Source: Chitinophagales bacterium (lineage in GTDB: Bacteria; Bacteroidota; Bacteroidia; Chitinophagales; UBA10324). From it: 64,000 nt of DNA. The first letter of the stretch is position 1, and every line of letters starts with the position of its first letter. The stretch covers positions 36,047 to 100,046 of the forward strand of contig JACDDS010000016.1 of assembly GCA_013816805.1 (NCBI GenBank). The letters are read 5' to 3'. A program made the position numbers and the translations under genes. The notes under the pieces were generated by a model. The model saw only the letters and a list, made by a program, of their open reading frames with translations, did not search any database and was not told the DNA's origin. Of this stretch, positions 1 through 7,836 are shown piece after piece.

Positions 1-1
1 G

Positions 2-172
2 AAATTTCTGGATTTAAATAAAAGCATGTTTGAAAAAACCGGGGAACTCTGGGAAAAATACAATGTTGTAAAAGGTGCTGCAGCTACTTCCGAGAGGTAT
101 ATTACACAGACCGGCTTTGGCTGGACCAATGCCCTCTTTATCCGGCTATTGGATAAGTTCACTAAAAAATAG
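2..172 (+). CDS. Trehalase (GH37), C-terminal end only
   Basis: Only the last 56 residues are inside the window. The motif GFGWTN, preceded by an EKYNVV segment, is the conserved C-terminal signature of family 37 trehalases, which hydrolyse trehalose to two glucose molecules. In the E. coli enzyme the matching stretch is EKYDV...GFGWTNGV. The stop codon lies 6 bases before the trehalose-6-phosphate synthase/phosphatase start, so the two genes are almost certainly cotranscribed. This places trehalose breakdown and synthesis in one operon. Another (alpha/alpha)6 glycosidase is possible, because most of the protein, including the catalytic acids, is not visible. Confidence 0.75.
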   Translation, partial: KFLDLNKSMFEKTGELWEKYNVVKGAAATSERYITQTGFGWTNALFIRLLDKFTKK

Positions 173-178
173 CCAAAC

Positions 179-2410
179 ATGCGGATTATCATTGTCTCTA
201 ATCGCGCACCGGTGAGCATTGTAAAAGAACCGGATGGATATCATTACCAGGAGAGCTCAGGTGGCCTGGCATCAGGCCTCCGCGCTTTTATGGAGAAAAT
301 GAAGAAGGATAAATCGAGCCATACTGAGATTACCTGGCTTGGATGGCCGGGAGCAACAGTGGATGATCCCGAAACAGTAAAAAAAGAAATTTACCGGCAA
401 TTCGGAACCCATTCCATTTTTTTTCTGGAAGAGCTGATGGATAAATTTTACCTCGGCTTCTGTAATAAAACCATCTGGCCGCTCTTTCACTATTTTCCCG
501 TTTTCACGGAATATAATAAAGAGCAATGGGAAGTGTACCGCACAGTAAATGAAATGTTCTGTAAGGAATTAATGCAAATCTATCGCCCCGGTGATTTAAT
601 ATGGATACACGACTATCACCTGATGCTGCTGCCTGGCTTAATCCGGAAAGAAATTCCAAATGCTGCAATTGGATTTTTTCTGCACATTCCCTTTCCCTCC
701 TATGAAATATTCCGGTTGCTTCCCAGTAACTGGAGAAAAGAGCTGCTGCAGGGAATTTACGGCGCCGACCTCATTGGATTTCACACACACGATTACCGTA
801 CGCATTTTTTAAACAGCACGCTGAGGATACTCGGCATTGATGATCATATGGGTGAAATTATGTTTGAAAACCGCGCGGTAAAAGTGGACTCCTTTCCGAT
901 GGGCATTGACTATGAAAAGTATAGCGATGCCGTAGAAACACATTCAGTTCAGGAAGAAATAAAAAGGCTTAAGAAAATTTTCGGATCGCTCAAACTTATT
1001 CTATCTATCGACAGGCAGGATTATTCCAAAGGAATTCTAAATCGGCTGCAGGGTTATGAGCTGTTTTTAGATCAGCATCAGGAATGGAGGGAAAAAGTAG
1101 TGCTGATGATGGTAATTATACCGAGCAGGATTGGAGTAGAACACTATCAGCTAACAAAAAGTCAAATTGATGAATTGGTCGGACGAATTAACGGGAAGTA
1201 CGGGAACATGCAATGGACACCTATCCTGTACCAGTATCGCTCTCTCTCTTTTGATGAATTGATCGCTGCATACGCCGAGAGTGATGTTGCATTGGTGACT
1301 CCGCTTAGGGACGGTATGAACCTGGTTGCCAAAGAATATTTGGCCTGCCGGAATACAAAAGCCGGAGTTTTAATCCTGAGTGAAATGGCAGGGTCTGCAG
1401 AAGAGTTACCTGAATCGATAATTATCAATCCTAACAATACAGAGGAGATTGGTGAAGCCATTGCGAAAGCACTGGAGATGAAAAAAAATGAACAGCATCA
1501 AAGGATTGGTGCAATGCAAAAAAGACTTCTTCATTACAATTTGTTCGATTGGGTGAATGATTTTGTCAGCACGCTTCGCAAAGTGAAAAAAAAACAGGCA
1601 AGGCTGAAAGCAAAAGTTTTAAATACAGCGGATAGAAAAAAGTTAGTCCGTCAATTTGAAAAAGCAGAGTCATGCCTTATATTTCTCGATTATGATGGAA
1701 CGCTTGTTCCTTTTTCTGATCATCCGAAAAAAGCAAAACCTGAGAAAGAATTAATGTTGCTTCTTGAAAAACTCTCCCACATCGGCAACCTCGAGGTAGT
1801 GATAATTAGCGGAAGGGATAAAGAAACAATGACCAAATGGCTCGGTCACTTTCCATTTCATCTGGTAGCAGAACATGGAGCCATTTTCCGTGAAACAGGA
1901 TCAGACTGGCAATGGCTAAAACCTGTCAGGAATAATTGGAAAAGAAAGATTATCCCGATAATGAATCGGTTTACTGATAAGCTTCCCGGATCTTTGATAG
2001 AAGAAAAGGACCATGCTGTAGTCTTCCATTACCGAAAATCAGATCCGCAGCTTGCAAACCTTCGCCTTAAAGAATTGATGGGACATCTGTTAAATTTTAC
2101 CTCAAACCTGGATCTCCAGGTTCAGCATGGCGAAAAAGTTTTGGAAGTACGGAATGCCGGTATTGACAAAGGGCTGGCCGCCATGCACTGGCTGTCTGCA
2201 AGCAAGGCCGATTCTATTTTAGCAATCGGTGATGATATTACAGATGAAGATCTTTTCCGGGTAATGCCACCGACAGCTTTTACTATTAAGGTGGGCATCG
2301 CCCCTTCTTATGCTAAATATAATCTTGCAAATCAGCCGGAAGTTCTTCATTTATTAAATGAATTACTACGGAAAGCTTTTCCTGTTAAAAAACTACAAAA
2401 TCACCAGTGA
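179..2410 (+). CDS. otsAB: Bifunctional trehalose-6-phosphate synthase/phosphatase
   Basis: A 743-residue fusion that makes trehalose from UDP-glucose and glucose-6-phosphate in the cytoplasm. Residues 1 to about 465 are a GT20 synthase: it opens with IIIVSNRAPV, has the GGLASGL loop, WIHDYHLMLLP, FFLHIPFPS, the DRQDYSKGI segment (usually DRLDYTKGI) and TPLRDGMNL. Residues about 490 to 740 are a HAD-type phosphatase with motif I LDYDGTL near 503, SGRD near 543 and the acidic motif GDDITDEDLF near 684. Both halves look catalytically intact. Such fusions are known in Bacteroidota and eukaryotes, whereas E. coli has two genes. It follows the trehalase directly and ends in an 11-bp hairpin. Confidence 0.95.
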   Translation: MRIIIVSNRAPVSIVKEPDGYHYQESSGGLASGLRAFMEKMKKDKSSHTEITWLGWPGATVDDPETVKKEIYRQFGTHSIFFLEELMDKFYLGFCNKTIWPLFHYFPVFTEYNKEQWEVYRTVNEMFCKELMQIYRPGDLIWIHDYHLMLLPGLIRKEIPNAAIGFFLHIPFPSYEIFRLLPSNWRKELLQGIYGADLIGFHTHDYRTHFLNSTLRILGIDDHMGEIMFENRAVKVDSFPMGIDYEKYSDAVETHSVQEEIKRLKKIFGSLKLILSIDRQDYSKGILNRLQGYELFLDQHQEWREKVVLMMVIIPSRIGVEHYQLTKSQIDELVGRINGKYGNMQWTPILYQYRSLSFDELIAAYAESDVALVTPLRDGMNLVAKEYLACRNTKAGVLILSEMAGSAEELPESIIINPNNTEEIGEAIAKALEMKKNEQHQRIGAMQKRLLHYNLFDWVNDFVSTLRKVKKKQARLKAKVLNTADRKKLVRQFEKAESCLIFLDYDGTLVPFSDHPKKAKPEKELMLLLEKLSHIGNLEVVIISGRDKETMTKWLGHFPFHLVAEHGAIFRETGSDWQWLKPVRNNWKRKIIPIMNRFTDKLPGSLIEEKDHAVVFHYRKSDPQLANLRLKELMGHLLNFTSNLDLQVQHGEKVLEVRNAGIDKGLAAMHWLSASKADSILAIGDDITDEDLFRVMPPTAFTIKVGIAPSYAKYNLANQPEVLHLLNELLRKAFPVKKLQNHQ

Positions 2411-2434
2411 ATCTGCTGATCTTGCAGATTCACT
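2406..2434 (+). terminator. Hairpin at the end of otsAB
   Basis: A perfect 11-bp inverted repeat (AGTGAATCTGC, 7-base loop, GCAGATTCACT) that overlaps the stop codon. A T-rich but interrupted stretch follows. It could be an intrinsic terminator of the trehalose operon. It also lies just before the TTG start of the next gene and could act on that gene's translation. Confidence 0.45.
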
Positions 2435-2458
2435 TATGGTTCAATTTTCCTTATCGTT

Positions 2459-3979
2459 TTGTATTCTAAAAAGTTAATCCCCGCCATATTCTTTTCTGCT
2501 GCATTACTTATTGGTATCATATCATACAAAACATATGGAATACCCTATGATGAGCCCGTTCAGCGGGATCTGGGTCTGGCAACATGGGCTTATATACAGG
2601 GTGAAAATGATTCGCTGTTACACCTCATAAATAAATTCCACGATGCTGCTTACGAAGTTTTTTTAACAGTTCCTGAAAAAATATTTCACCTGCAAACAGG
2701 GGCTGCTATTTACCATTCGCGGCACTTCATAAATTACCTTATTTTCTGGATTGGCTCTATCTTTTTTTTCCTGCTGGCAAAAAAAATATTTATCAATCAC
2801 TGGCTTAGCTTATTGCCTGTGGGCATGCTCTATTTAACGCCAAGGATCTTCGCACATGCTTTTTATAATTCAAAAGATATTCCGCTGATGGTCTTTTTTA
2901 TTATCAGCATCTATTGTATGGTAATATTTTTGGATCATCCCTCTTTTAAAAATGTTTTTCTGTTTGCGCTTGCTTCCGGATTTTTATTGGGTCTAAGAGT
3001 AGTTGGAATCATTGTGCCTGCATTTGCTGTAATTTTTTTTTTATGGAATTTAATCTTTAGGAATAATGAATTGCGGAATTTAAAATACCTGCTTTGGTAT
3101 TTTTTGTTATTCGTAATTTTTTCCTATGCCTTTTATCCGGTGCTATGGAAAGAACCGATTACAAATGCAATGGATGCTTTTACAATAATGAGCCATTATC
3201 CTTTTGACACCCGCATGCTTTTTATGGGTAAGATGATTTCTCCTCTGGAAGTGCCATGGTATTATATTCCGGTGTGGATGGGAATTACTATTCCATTGTT
3301 TTGGCAGGTGGTTTTTATAGCAGGAATTAGTTTAATAGTTTTTAATGGTATTAAGTCGGTCGCATTTCTAAACCATCATTGGAAAATTATTCTTTTAGTT
3401 GCCTGGCTTTTCATCCCCTGGCTGATGGTGGTTTTATTGCATTCCACCATTTATGATGAGTGGCGTCATCTCTTTTTCATTTACCCGGCGTTTTTACTTA
3501 TCGCTGTTTTCGGCATTCGCGAAATATGGATGTTTCCATCTGGTAAACATCCTTTGATCTTTCTAAGTATTAAAGTTTCTTTCTTTTTTCTCTTGATTTG
3601 GCAAATCATGGATGTGGCTTCTTTCATGATTAGAAATCATCCGCATGAATATGTATACTTCAACGCACTTGCAGGAAATAATGTTGGAACAAATTACGAG
3701 CTTGATTACTGGGGACTTTCTTACCGTGAAGCATTAGAGTATTTAGTACAGCACGATAAAAGCCGCGAAATAAAAGCATGCTGGCAAAATGCTCCCGGAT
3801 ATTATAACTTAAGCTGGCTGTCACCCGCAGAGCGAAGCCGTATTCATGAATTGCCATATGATTCCTGCAAATATTTCCTTACCAATTACCGGCTTCATCC
3901 TGATCAATATGCTCACCCTGGCTGGTACACCGTAAAAGTGAATAACCTTAATATTCTTACTGTAGAAAAATTACATTAA
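2459..3979 (+). CDS. GT-C fold membrane glycosyltransferase (PMT/ArnT-like)
   Basis: A 506-residue polytopic membrane protein with about ten hydrophobic segments. The short first loop carries YDEP, the acidic pair expected for a lipid-phosphate-sugar dependent GT-C enzyme (ArnT, PMT and related families). Further on, TPRIFAHAFYNSKD resembles the conserved second-loop motif of dolichyl-phosphate-mannose mannosyltransferase-like proteins, and a soluble tail of about 100 residues closes the protein. It probably moves a sugar from a polyprenyl-phosphate donor to a lipid or protein at the inner membrane. The substrate is unknown. The start is a TTG; the ATG at 2436 is out of frame. It lies 48 bases after otsAB, but I see no functional link to trehalose. 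Confidence 0.7.
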   Translation: MYSKKLIPAIFFSAALLIGIISYKTYGIPYDEPVQRDLGLATWAYIQGENDSLLHLINKFHDAAYEVFLTVPEKIFHLQTGAAIYHSRHFINYLIFWIGSIFFFLLAKKIFINHWLSLLPVGMLYLTPRIFAHAFYNSKDIPLMVFFIISIYCMVIFLDHPSFKNVFLFALASGFLLGLRVVGIIVPAFAVIFFLWNLIFRNNELRNLKYLLWYFLLFVIFSYAFYPVLWKEPITNAMDAFTIMSHYPFDTRMLFMGKMISPLEVPWYYIPVWMGITIPLFWQVVFIAGISLIVFNGIKSVAFLNHHWKIILLVAWLFIPWLMVVLLHSTIYDEWRHLFFIYPAFLLIAVFGIREIWMFPSGKHPLIFLSIKVSFFFLLIWQIMDVASFMIRNHPHEYVYFNALAGNNVGTNYELDYWGLSYREALEYLVQHDKSREIKACWQNAPGYYNLSWLSPAERSRIHELPYDSCKYFLTNYRLHPDQYAHPGWYTVKVNNLNILTVEKLH

Positions 3980-4134
3980 GTAACATTAACATTGCTGATC
4001 ACAGTTTTCGTTTTTTTTTGAAAGATTTAAAGAATACAAATAAATTAATCTAAATGGTAAACAAATCAGAATTGCAGCATATCAATTGGTGATTGATAAC
4101 TTGAAGGTTTTTAAATGATCTGAATTCTAATTAA

Positions 4135-6645
4135 ATGCAGCTAGAAGAATTTGAAACTGATATTACAGTATTTGCAGAAGTGATACTTCCCTTATCACTT
4201 CAAAAAAACTATACATATGGCATTCCAAAAGAATTTGAAGACACAGCTGCTATTGGAAAAAGAGTGGAGATTCAATTCGGGAAAAAAAAGATATACGCGG
4301 GAATTATAAAAACCATTCATAATGAAGCTCCTAAAGAATACAAGATTAAACCCATCCTTTCTGTGCTGGACGAATATTCTATCGTATCTAAAACGCAGCT
4401 TACCTTTTGGAAATGGATGGCAGATTATTATGTGTGCGCCGAGGGTGATGTAATGAATGCTGCGCTGCCATCAGGTTTCAGGCTAGAAAGTGAAACCAGT
4501 ATTATTTTGCATTCCTCCATTTCAGAGCAGAATCCAAGGGAAAATGCTGACTTCAGCCACCTTTCAGACAAAGAATATTTAGTGGCTGAAGCGATGTTAG
4601 TGGAGCATGAACTCAGCATAGATGAGGTAAGCAAAATCCTACTTCAGAAAACGGTTTATCCTGTTATTCAATCATTGCTTAAAAAAAATATAATCACGAT
4701 TAAAGAAAAACTCATTGAAAGATATCACCCTAAAATGGAAACGTGGATCAGTCTAAATCCCGATGCAGCAAATGATGAAAAATTAAAATCATTATTCGAT
4801 GAGCTGGAGAAAAAGGCACCGGGGCAATTGGCGGTATTGATGGCATACATTCATCTCTGTAACCTGCAAAATGATAAGGGCTACCGTGAAATTCTTAAAT
4901 CTGATCTTATCGAAAAATCGAAAGCAGGAAATGCAGCTTTGAACGTACTGGTAAAGAAAAAAATATTGTTTCAGCATAAAAGAGAAATAGGAAGAGTAAT
5001 CGACCCAAATACAGAAAGTGAAGCCTTTCAGCTCTCTTCGCAACAAGCCGCAACACTGCAGCAGATCAGGAAAGAATTTGAAAGTAAAAATGTGGTACTT
5101 CTTCACGGAGTAACTGCAAGTGGAAAAACAAATCTCTATGTGCAGCTCATGGAAGAGGTAATGGCCAGGGATCAGCAAGTCCTGTACCTCCTTCCTGAAA
5201 TAGCGCTTACCTCACAAATCATTGACCGGCTTCGAAAATATTTTGGCAGCAAAATCGGTATCTACCACTCCAGGTTCAATACTGCCCAGCGTGTAGAGAT
5301 CTGGAACAAGCTTCTGAATGGTGAATACCAGGTCATCATTGGCGCGCGGTCCTCTTTGTTTCTTCCCTTTGAAAATTTAGGGCTATTAATAGTGGATGAA
5401 GAGCATGATTCTTCCTACAAGCAATATGATCCTGCACCACGCTATCATGGAAGAGATGCGGCGATTTATCTTGCCTCATTGTTTAATGCGAAAACTATTT
5501 TAGGAAGCGCCACTCCTTCTCTCGAAAGCTATTACAATGCGGACAAAAAAAAATATGGCTTTGCAGAATTGACGGAGCGCTACTCCGGTATAGAGATGCC
5601 TGAAATTGCCATGGCGGATTTGAAAGAGGAGAAGAAAAGGAAAACAATGCATTTGCATTTTAGCAGTAAGCTATTAGATGGAATGAAAGCTGCATTGGAT
5701 AGAAAAGAACAGGTCATCTTATTTCAAAACAGGAGGGGATATGCTCCTTACCTTCAATGCGAAAATTGCGGCTGGGTTGCCATGTGCCCCAATTGTGATG
5801 TGCACCTGACGTATCATAAATTTCAGCATGAGCTGCGATGTCACTACTGCAGCCATAGAAAAAATTCATTCCGTCAATGTCCTGCATGCGGCAGCAGCCA
5901 CCTCACCGTTTCAGGTTTCGGAACAGAAAAGATTGAAGAGGAGTTGCAGCTATTTCTGCCCGGTACCATCATCAGCCGTTTCGATCTGGATGCTATCAAG
6001 GCAAAGCACGGTTATCAAAAAATTATCAGTGATTTTGAGAGAGGTAAAATCCAGGTTTTGGTGGGGACGCAAATGGTGACCAAGGGGCTTGACTTTGAGA
6101 ATGTTTCTCTTGTCGGGGTAATGAATGCAGACCAGTTGCTTAACTATGCTGACTTCAGAAGTGCTGAACGCGGTTTTCAGCTGATGTCGCAGGTGAGTGG
6201 GCGCGCAGGAAGAAAAAAGAAACGCGGAAATGTAACTATACAAACCATGCAGCCGGATTTACCACTGCTTCAGCTCATAGTGAATCATGATTACAGAGGT
6301 TTTTATAATGCTGAAATCATCCACCGGAAAAAGTTTTTTTATCCGCCGTATTCCAGGCTGATTCAATTACTTTTTAAACATAAAGAAAAGAAGAAAGCCT
6401 GGGAAGCTGCGACCATTATCGGTGATGCATTACAGAAAGAACTGGGAAAAAAAGTATTGGGTCCGGCGGTGCCATCAGTGTCCCGCATTAAAAATTTATA
6501 CCTCTTTCAGTTGCTGGTCAAGCTGGATCGTTCGGGTGCATTGATACTTCATATTAAATCTCTGATCCGGGAAAACTTGCTAAAGCTTGGAGAAAATACT
6601 TTGTATAGAAGTGTGGATGTGGCGGTGGATGTAGATCCGAATTAA
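4135..6645 (+). CDS. priA: Primosomal protein N' (replication restart helicase PriA)
   Basis: An 836-residue superfamily 2 helicase that reloads the replisome at stalled forks. Visible parts are the N-terminal 3' DNA-binding domain (EVILPLSLQKNYTYGIP), Walker A GVTASGKTNLY near 326, LLPEIALT, DEEH near 421, GSATPSLESY, and the zinc-binding insertion with four CxxC pairs (CENCGWVAMCPNC, CHYC, CPAC) near 540-590. VLVGTQMVTKGLDF and QVSGRAGR follow. Walker A has Ala in place of the more common Gly (GVTGSGKT). The length is normal for Bacteroidota PriA. The start is the ATG at 4135. No promoter of the TAnnTTTG type is visible in the 155 bases before it. Confidence 0.97.
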   Translation: MQLEEFETDITVFAEVILPLSLQKNYTYGIPKEFEDTAAIGKRVEIQFGKKKIYAGIIKTIHNEAPKEYKIKPILSVLDEYSIVSKTQLTFWKWMADYYVCAEGDVMNAALPSGFRLESETSIILHSSISEQNPRENADFSHLSDKEYLVAEAMLVEHELSIDEVSKILLQKTVYPVIQSLLKKNIITIKEKLIERYHPKMETWISLNPDAANDEKLKSLFDELEKKAPGQLAVLMAYIHLCNLQNDKGYREILKSDLIEKSKAGNAALNVLVKKKILFQHKREIGRVIDPNTESEAFQLSSQQAATLQQIRKEFESKNVVLLHGVTASGKTNLYVQLMEEVMARDQQVLYLLPEIALTSQIIDRLRKYFGSKIGIYHSRFNTAQRVEIWNKLLNGEYQVIIGARSSLFLPFENLGLLIVDEEHDSSYKQYDPAPRYHGRDAAIYLASLFNAKTILGSATPSLESYYNADKKKYGFAELTERYSGIEMPEIAMADLKEEKKRKTMHLHFSSKLLDGMKAALDRKEQVILFQNRRGYAPYLQCENCGWVAMCPNCDVHLTYHKFQHELRCHYCSHRKNSFRQCPACGSSHLTVSGFGTEKIEEELQLFLPGTIISRFDLDAIKAKHGYQKIISDFERGKIQVLVGTQMVTKGLDFENVSLVGVMNADQLLNYADFRSAERGFQLMSQVSGRAGRKKKRGNVTIQTMQPDLPLLQLIVNHDYRGFYNAEIIHRKKFFYPPYSRLIQLLFKHKEKKKAWEAATIIGDALQKELGKKVLGPAVPSVSRIKNLYLFQLLVKLDRSGALILHIKSLIRENLLKLGENTLYRSVDVAVDVDPN

Positions 6646-6693
6646 GCTTGAACTTAGGGGTTAATCCAACCTGCTGCACTGAAAAAATTCCGG

Positions 6694-6701
6694 TAACTTT
6701 G
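6694..6701 (+). promoter_or_regulatory. Possible -7 element for hicBA
   Basis: TAACTTTG matches the Bacteroidota -7 consensus TAnnTTTG and lies 15 bases before the hicB ATG. No TTTG is present at the expected -33 spacing, so the site is incomplete. It implies a short leader. Confidence 0.35.
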
Positions 6702-6716
6702 AAAATAAATTTCAAT

Positions 6717-6932
6717 ATGAAGTTAACTCTCGTGGTTTATCAGGGCGAAGACGGGTTCCTTGTAGGTAAAATCAAAGAAATTCCGGAGGTAATGTCTCAG
6801 GGCACAACGAAAGAAAATTTAAGAATGAATATTCTTGACGCGCTGAATACTTATTATGATGATTTGAGAACCGAAAGCGGAATTGAACCCTCAGCATTAT
6901 CTACTGAAGAACTTACGCTGTCAATTTCATGA
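6717..6932 (+). CDS. hicB: HicB-family antitoxin
   Basis: A 71-residue protein with the HicB fold: a partial RNase H-like strand pattern KLTLVVYQGEDGFLVGKIKEIPEVMSQGTTKENLRMNI in broken form, ending in the 'eA...l' helix typical of the family. I start it at the ATG at 6717. The reading frame is open for 23 more codons upstream, but those show no family similarity and overlap the likely promoter. It overlaps the next gene by four bases (ATGA), the usual translational coupling of toxin-antitoxin pairs. HicB neutralises HicA and often represses its own promoter. I see no separate DNA-binding domain here, which is common for short HicB proteins. Confidence 0.8.
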   Translation: MKLTLVVYQGEDGFLVGKIKEIPEVMSQGTTKENLRMNILDALNTYYDDLRTESGIEPSALSTEELTLSIS

Positions 6933-7123
6933 AGCATAAAAAGTTCATCAGGCATTTGAATGATCATAATTGTTTCTTTCACCATCATGGGGCAAACCAC
7001 GATATTTACAAGAATAACTCTAATCAGAGGAAAACCACAGTTCCCCGACATACCGACATTGATAAATTTCTCTGCAAAGAGATATGCAAACAACTCGAAA
7101 TCGATTTTCCTAAAAGCTTCTGA
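6929..7123 (+). CDS. hicA: HicA-family mRNA interferase toxin
   Basis: A 64-residue protein of the double-stranded RNA-binding-like HicA family. The family cleaves mRNA during stress. It keeps the key motif GANHDIY, where the His corresponds to the catalytic His of GSNH in E. coli HicA. It also keeps TTVPRH, equivalent to the conserved 'PRH', followed by a C-terminal helix. The toxin comes second and overlaps the antitoxin gene by four bases; canonical hicAB has the toxin first. No damage is visible, so the pair is probably functional. Confidence 0.8.
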   Translation: MKHKKFIRHLNDHNCFFHHHGANHDIYKNNSNQRKTTVPRHTDIDKFLCKEICKQLEIDFPKSF

Positions 7124-7242
7124 GAAATAAACCGCGCCAGGCATCCAGACGAATAATTCCTTAAGCTCATATTAAACTTTCTGAGAATTTTCAGCTCTTA
7201 CTTTACTAATGTTGCCACCACTAACCTGTAAACGTACCCATT

Positions 7243-7320
7243 GTGAAAAATTTTAAGATTCTGCTTATTGCAGATGAAAGGAAAAATGTTTTGCAAACAG
7301 GAAAAGAGGTGAAAGAATAG
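7243..7320 (+). pseudogene. Stump of a T9SS sorting domain
   Basis: This frame reads ILLIADERKNVLQTGKEVKE and stop. It closely matches the end of the protein encoded at 9142-10458 (NIRDEKGNVLQTEKVVKQ). Nothing recognisable of the rest of such a gene lies upstream. I read it as the tail left by a deletion in a tandem family of T9SS cargo genes. Confidence 0.6.
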
Positions 7321-7408
7321 CTTATAGTTTTATTCCGCATTTCTTCCATTAAACTATTGATCGATATTAAGGTCTTCAGGATGACTTCAATAAATTTATA
7401 GATGAAGA
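7321..7408 (+). repeat. Intergenic direct repeat, copy 1
   Basis: This stretch, from just after the stump's stop codon to the start of the next gene, is repeated at 7750-7836 with roughly 85% identity by eye. Shared parts include ATATTAAGGTCTTCAG and TTCAATAAATTTATAG followed by ATGAAGACA. It is the upstream region of a gene duplicated together with its signal-peptide segment. Confidence 0.8.
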
Positions 7409-7749
7409 CACCAATACTTTCCTTCCTGTTTCAATTTTTAATTTTTCAAATAGCCTATGCTCAGGTATGGTCACCTCTGCAAAACGGAGTACAAGCAAAA
7501 GACAGCATCTTTGATAAGTCAACTGTTCTAACCCTTTTTTCGGATACTATAAATCTCCATATTGAAGCATCAAGCCTCCACAATGCAACCGTCACTATTT
7601 TAAACCTGTTCGGGCAGGCTGTGATGAAGCAGCAGTTTTCCGATAACGCATCGATTAACATTTCGACGCTGGCAAAAGGAATATACCTGGTAAATATTAT
7701 GGATGAAAGAAGAAATGTTTTGAAGGCCGAAAAAGTATTAAAGGAATAG
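7402..7749 (+). CDS. Mini T9SS protein: signal peptide joined to CTD, no propeller
   Basis: A 115-residue protein. Residues 1-20 are a signal peptide (LFQFLIFQIAYAQ) almost identical to that of the next gene. Residues about 50-115 are most of a T9SS CTD (HNATVTILNLFGQAVMKQQFSDNA...GIYLVNIMDE). The approximately 300-residue propeller present in the two following paralogues is missing, as is the YPNPA motif that normally opens the CTD. The reading frame is intact across the join. It is either a deletion derivative on the way to decay or a small secreted CTD peptide. Whether the shortened CTD can still be recognised by T9SS is unknown. Confidence 0.6.
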   Translation: MKTPILSFLFQFLIFQIAYAQVWSPLQNGVQAKDSIFDKSTVLTLFSDTINLHIEASSLHNATVTILNLFGQAVMKQQFSDNASINISTLAKGIYLVNIMDERRNVLKAEKVLKE

Positions 7750-7836
7750 CTAATAGCTTTACTTTAATTTCTTCCGTTAAACTTCTGATCCATATTAAGG
7801 TCTTCAGAATGATTTCAATAAATTTATAGATGAAGA
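7750..7836 (+). repeat. Intergenic direct repeat, copy 2
   Basis: Second copy of the upstream region at 7321-7408, again leading into ATGAAGACA and a signal-peptide segment. The pair shows that the gene and its leader were duplicated as a unit. Confidence 0.8.

Noticed and set aside
4792..5178. 128-codon open frame on the minus strand
   Set aside because: It is antisense to the helicase core of priA, with a Phe/Cys-rich product typical of shadow frames.
6648..6716. N-terminal extension of HicB (23 codons)
   Set aside because: It overlaps the likely promoter and shows no similarity to the family. The ATG at 6717 fits the usual length.
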